From Acidobacteriaceae bacterium (GTDB lineage Bacteria; Acidobacteriota; Terriglobia; Terriglobales; Acidobacteriaceae), in NCBI GenBank assembly GCA_003134655.1, contig PLBY01000044.1, positions 1 through 43,622 on the forward strand: a stretch of DNA of 43,622 nt. Direction: 5' to 3'. The position numbers were made by a program, and so were the translations under genes. The notes below the pieces were generated by a model, which ran no database searches, had not been told where the DNA came from, and was given only the letters and a program-made list of their open reading frames with translations. The number at the start of each line of letters is the position of its first letter. Position 1 is the first letter of the stretch. Shown here one piece after another: positions 43,275 through 43,622 of the stretch.

Positions 43275-43403
43275 GTGTTTCCCAACGTCGAAGTACGCCA
43301 CTTGCACGCAGCCATTGCCTTGGGCGAAGAGCTGAACTTCACAAAAGCCGCCCACAGATTGCTAGAGCCGTGCTCCATGCACCACGAGATGTACGACAAG
43401 TGA
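43275..43403 (+). pseudogene. N-terminal fragment of a LysR-type regulator
   Basis: The frame reads VFPNVEVRHLHAAIALGEEL then NFTKAAHRLL, the first helices of the LysR winged-helix domain (family pattern E-x-R-H-L..F..A.-EELNFTRAA..L). Then it changes to unrelated residues and stops at 43401. The recognition helix and effector domain are absent. It converges with the nitroreductase-like gene four bases later and is a relic of a rearrangement. Confidence 0.65.
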
Positions 43404-43406
43404 ACC

Positions 43407-43622
43407 TTACCCTTGTGCGCGAGAACTTGAAAGCTGCATGAAATCGTCGGCACCAATCAGGCGTAGGACGATCCGCACAGGAAGGGGGAACCGCCGCCGA
43501 GTGGCGTCATGCATGATGATTGGCGCGGAAAGCTGATACTGAACGCCACGAGTTTCAAGCTCGCATCCGCCAGCCGTTAGAACATTCTTGACCCACTCGC
43601 TTTCGCGTCCATAGGTGAGCGC
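43407..43622 (-). CDS. C-terminal part of deazaflavin-dependent nitroreductase-like protein
   Basis: The minus strand is open from the window edge for 71 codons to a TAA at 43407. It reads ALTYGRESEWVKNVLTAGGC, then ELETRGVQYQLSAPIIMHDA, then RFPLPVRIVLRLIGADDFM. This matches the C-terminal signature of the Ddn-like nitroreductase family that uses coenzyme F420 or related cofactors (YG-x-DWVRNVLAAGGCELETRG). The start and the F420-binding N-terminal half lie outside the window. If correct, the genome may use F420. Confidence 0.7.
   Translation of the reverse strand, partial: ALTYGRESEWVKNVLTAGGCELETRGVQYQLSAPIIMHDATRRRFPLPVRIVLRLIGADDFMQLSSSRAQG

Noticed and set aside
1..43622. CRISPR arrays
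   Set aside because: No set of regularly spaced direct repeats with unique spacers was seen on reading; the only regular repeats are the ten-base ATAG series, the gene-internal PAS hinges and collagen triplets.

Overview
The window reads as chromosome of an acidobacterium, most likely class Terriglobia (Koribacter/Sulfotelmatobacter-like). This is inferred from gene style: large Ser/Thr kinases carrying PD40 or TPR sensor halves, a PadR gene paired with a membrane protein that opens with an 'RLYP..RERFGEEM' motif, a BBP2-type porin, very large PAS hybrid kinases, and CTCTGTGTCCTC-type palindromic repeats. No rRNA or multilocus marker is present to prove it.

Layout. 0.3-1.6 kb: a small mobile module with a catalytic-domain-only tyrosine recombinase, a Cys-rich partner and a divergent ribbon-helix-helix (RHH) regulator. 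1.8-7.4 kb: two membrane Ser/Thr kinases in tandem. 7.6-10.6 kb: the most interesting locus, a four-gene operon with overlapping ends that encodes a ubiquitin-like protein ending in Gly-Gly-Tyr-Ala, a CEHH/E2-like protein, a JAMM peptidase and an E1/ThiF enzyme. A divergent XRE regulator faces it across a promoter region rich in palindromes. 10.6-17.3 kb: accessory DNA with an HsdR relic, a collagen-like membrane protein, a frameshifted sirtuin and small hypothetical genes. It ends in a tyrosine integrase beside a tRNA-Sec(UCA) gene, which is a typical island-at-selC arrangement.

17.4-28.9 kb is ordinary chromosome: Prx6 peroxiredoxin, PhzF-like enzyme, orphan receiver, LolD-type ATPase, ribosomal protein S1, membrane-anchored Bcp-like peroxiredoxin, cytochrome P450, serine hydrolase, PadR pair, Hsp15-like S4 protein and porin. 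28.9-33.0 kb is a second disturbed zone. It holds a 3' half of tRNA-Cys, a ParB-like gene overlapping an IS91-type Y2 transposase gene, and then three genes with lost parts (FG-GAP-like, beta-helix, and the N-terminus of a giant kinase).

33.0-42.4 kb is a signalling block: a 2138-residue multi-PAS/GAF hybrid histidine kinase, a convergent NtrC-type sigma-54 activator and a receiver-HD-GYP protein. The right end has a LysR fragment and the C-terminal part of a deazaflavin-dependent nitroreductase-like gene that runs off the window.

Taken together, the left 17 kb looks like a composite genomic island with two recombinases, defence-type genes (the ubiquitin-like conjugation operon and the restriction relic) and decayed cargo. 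The island boundaries cannot be fixed from this window alone.
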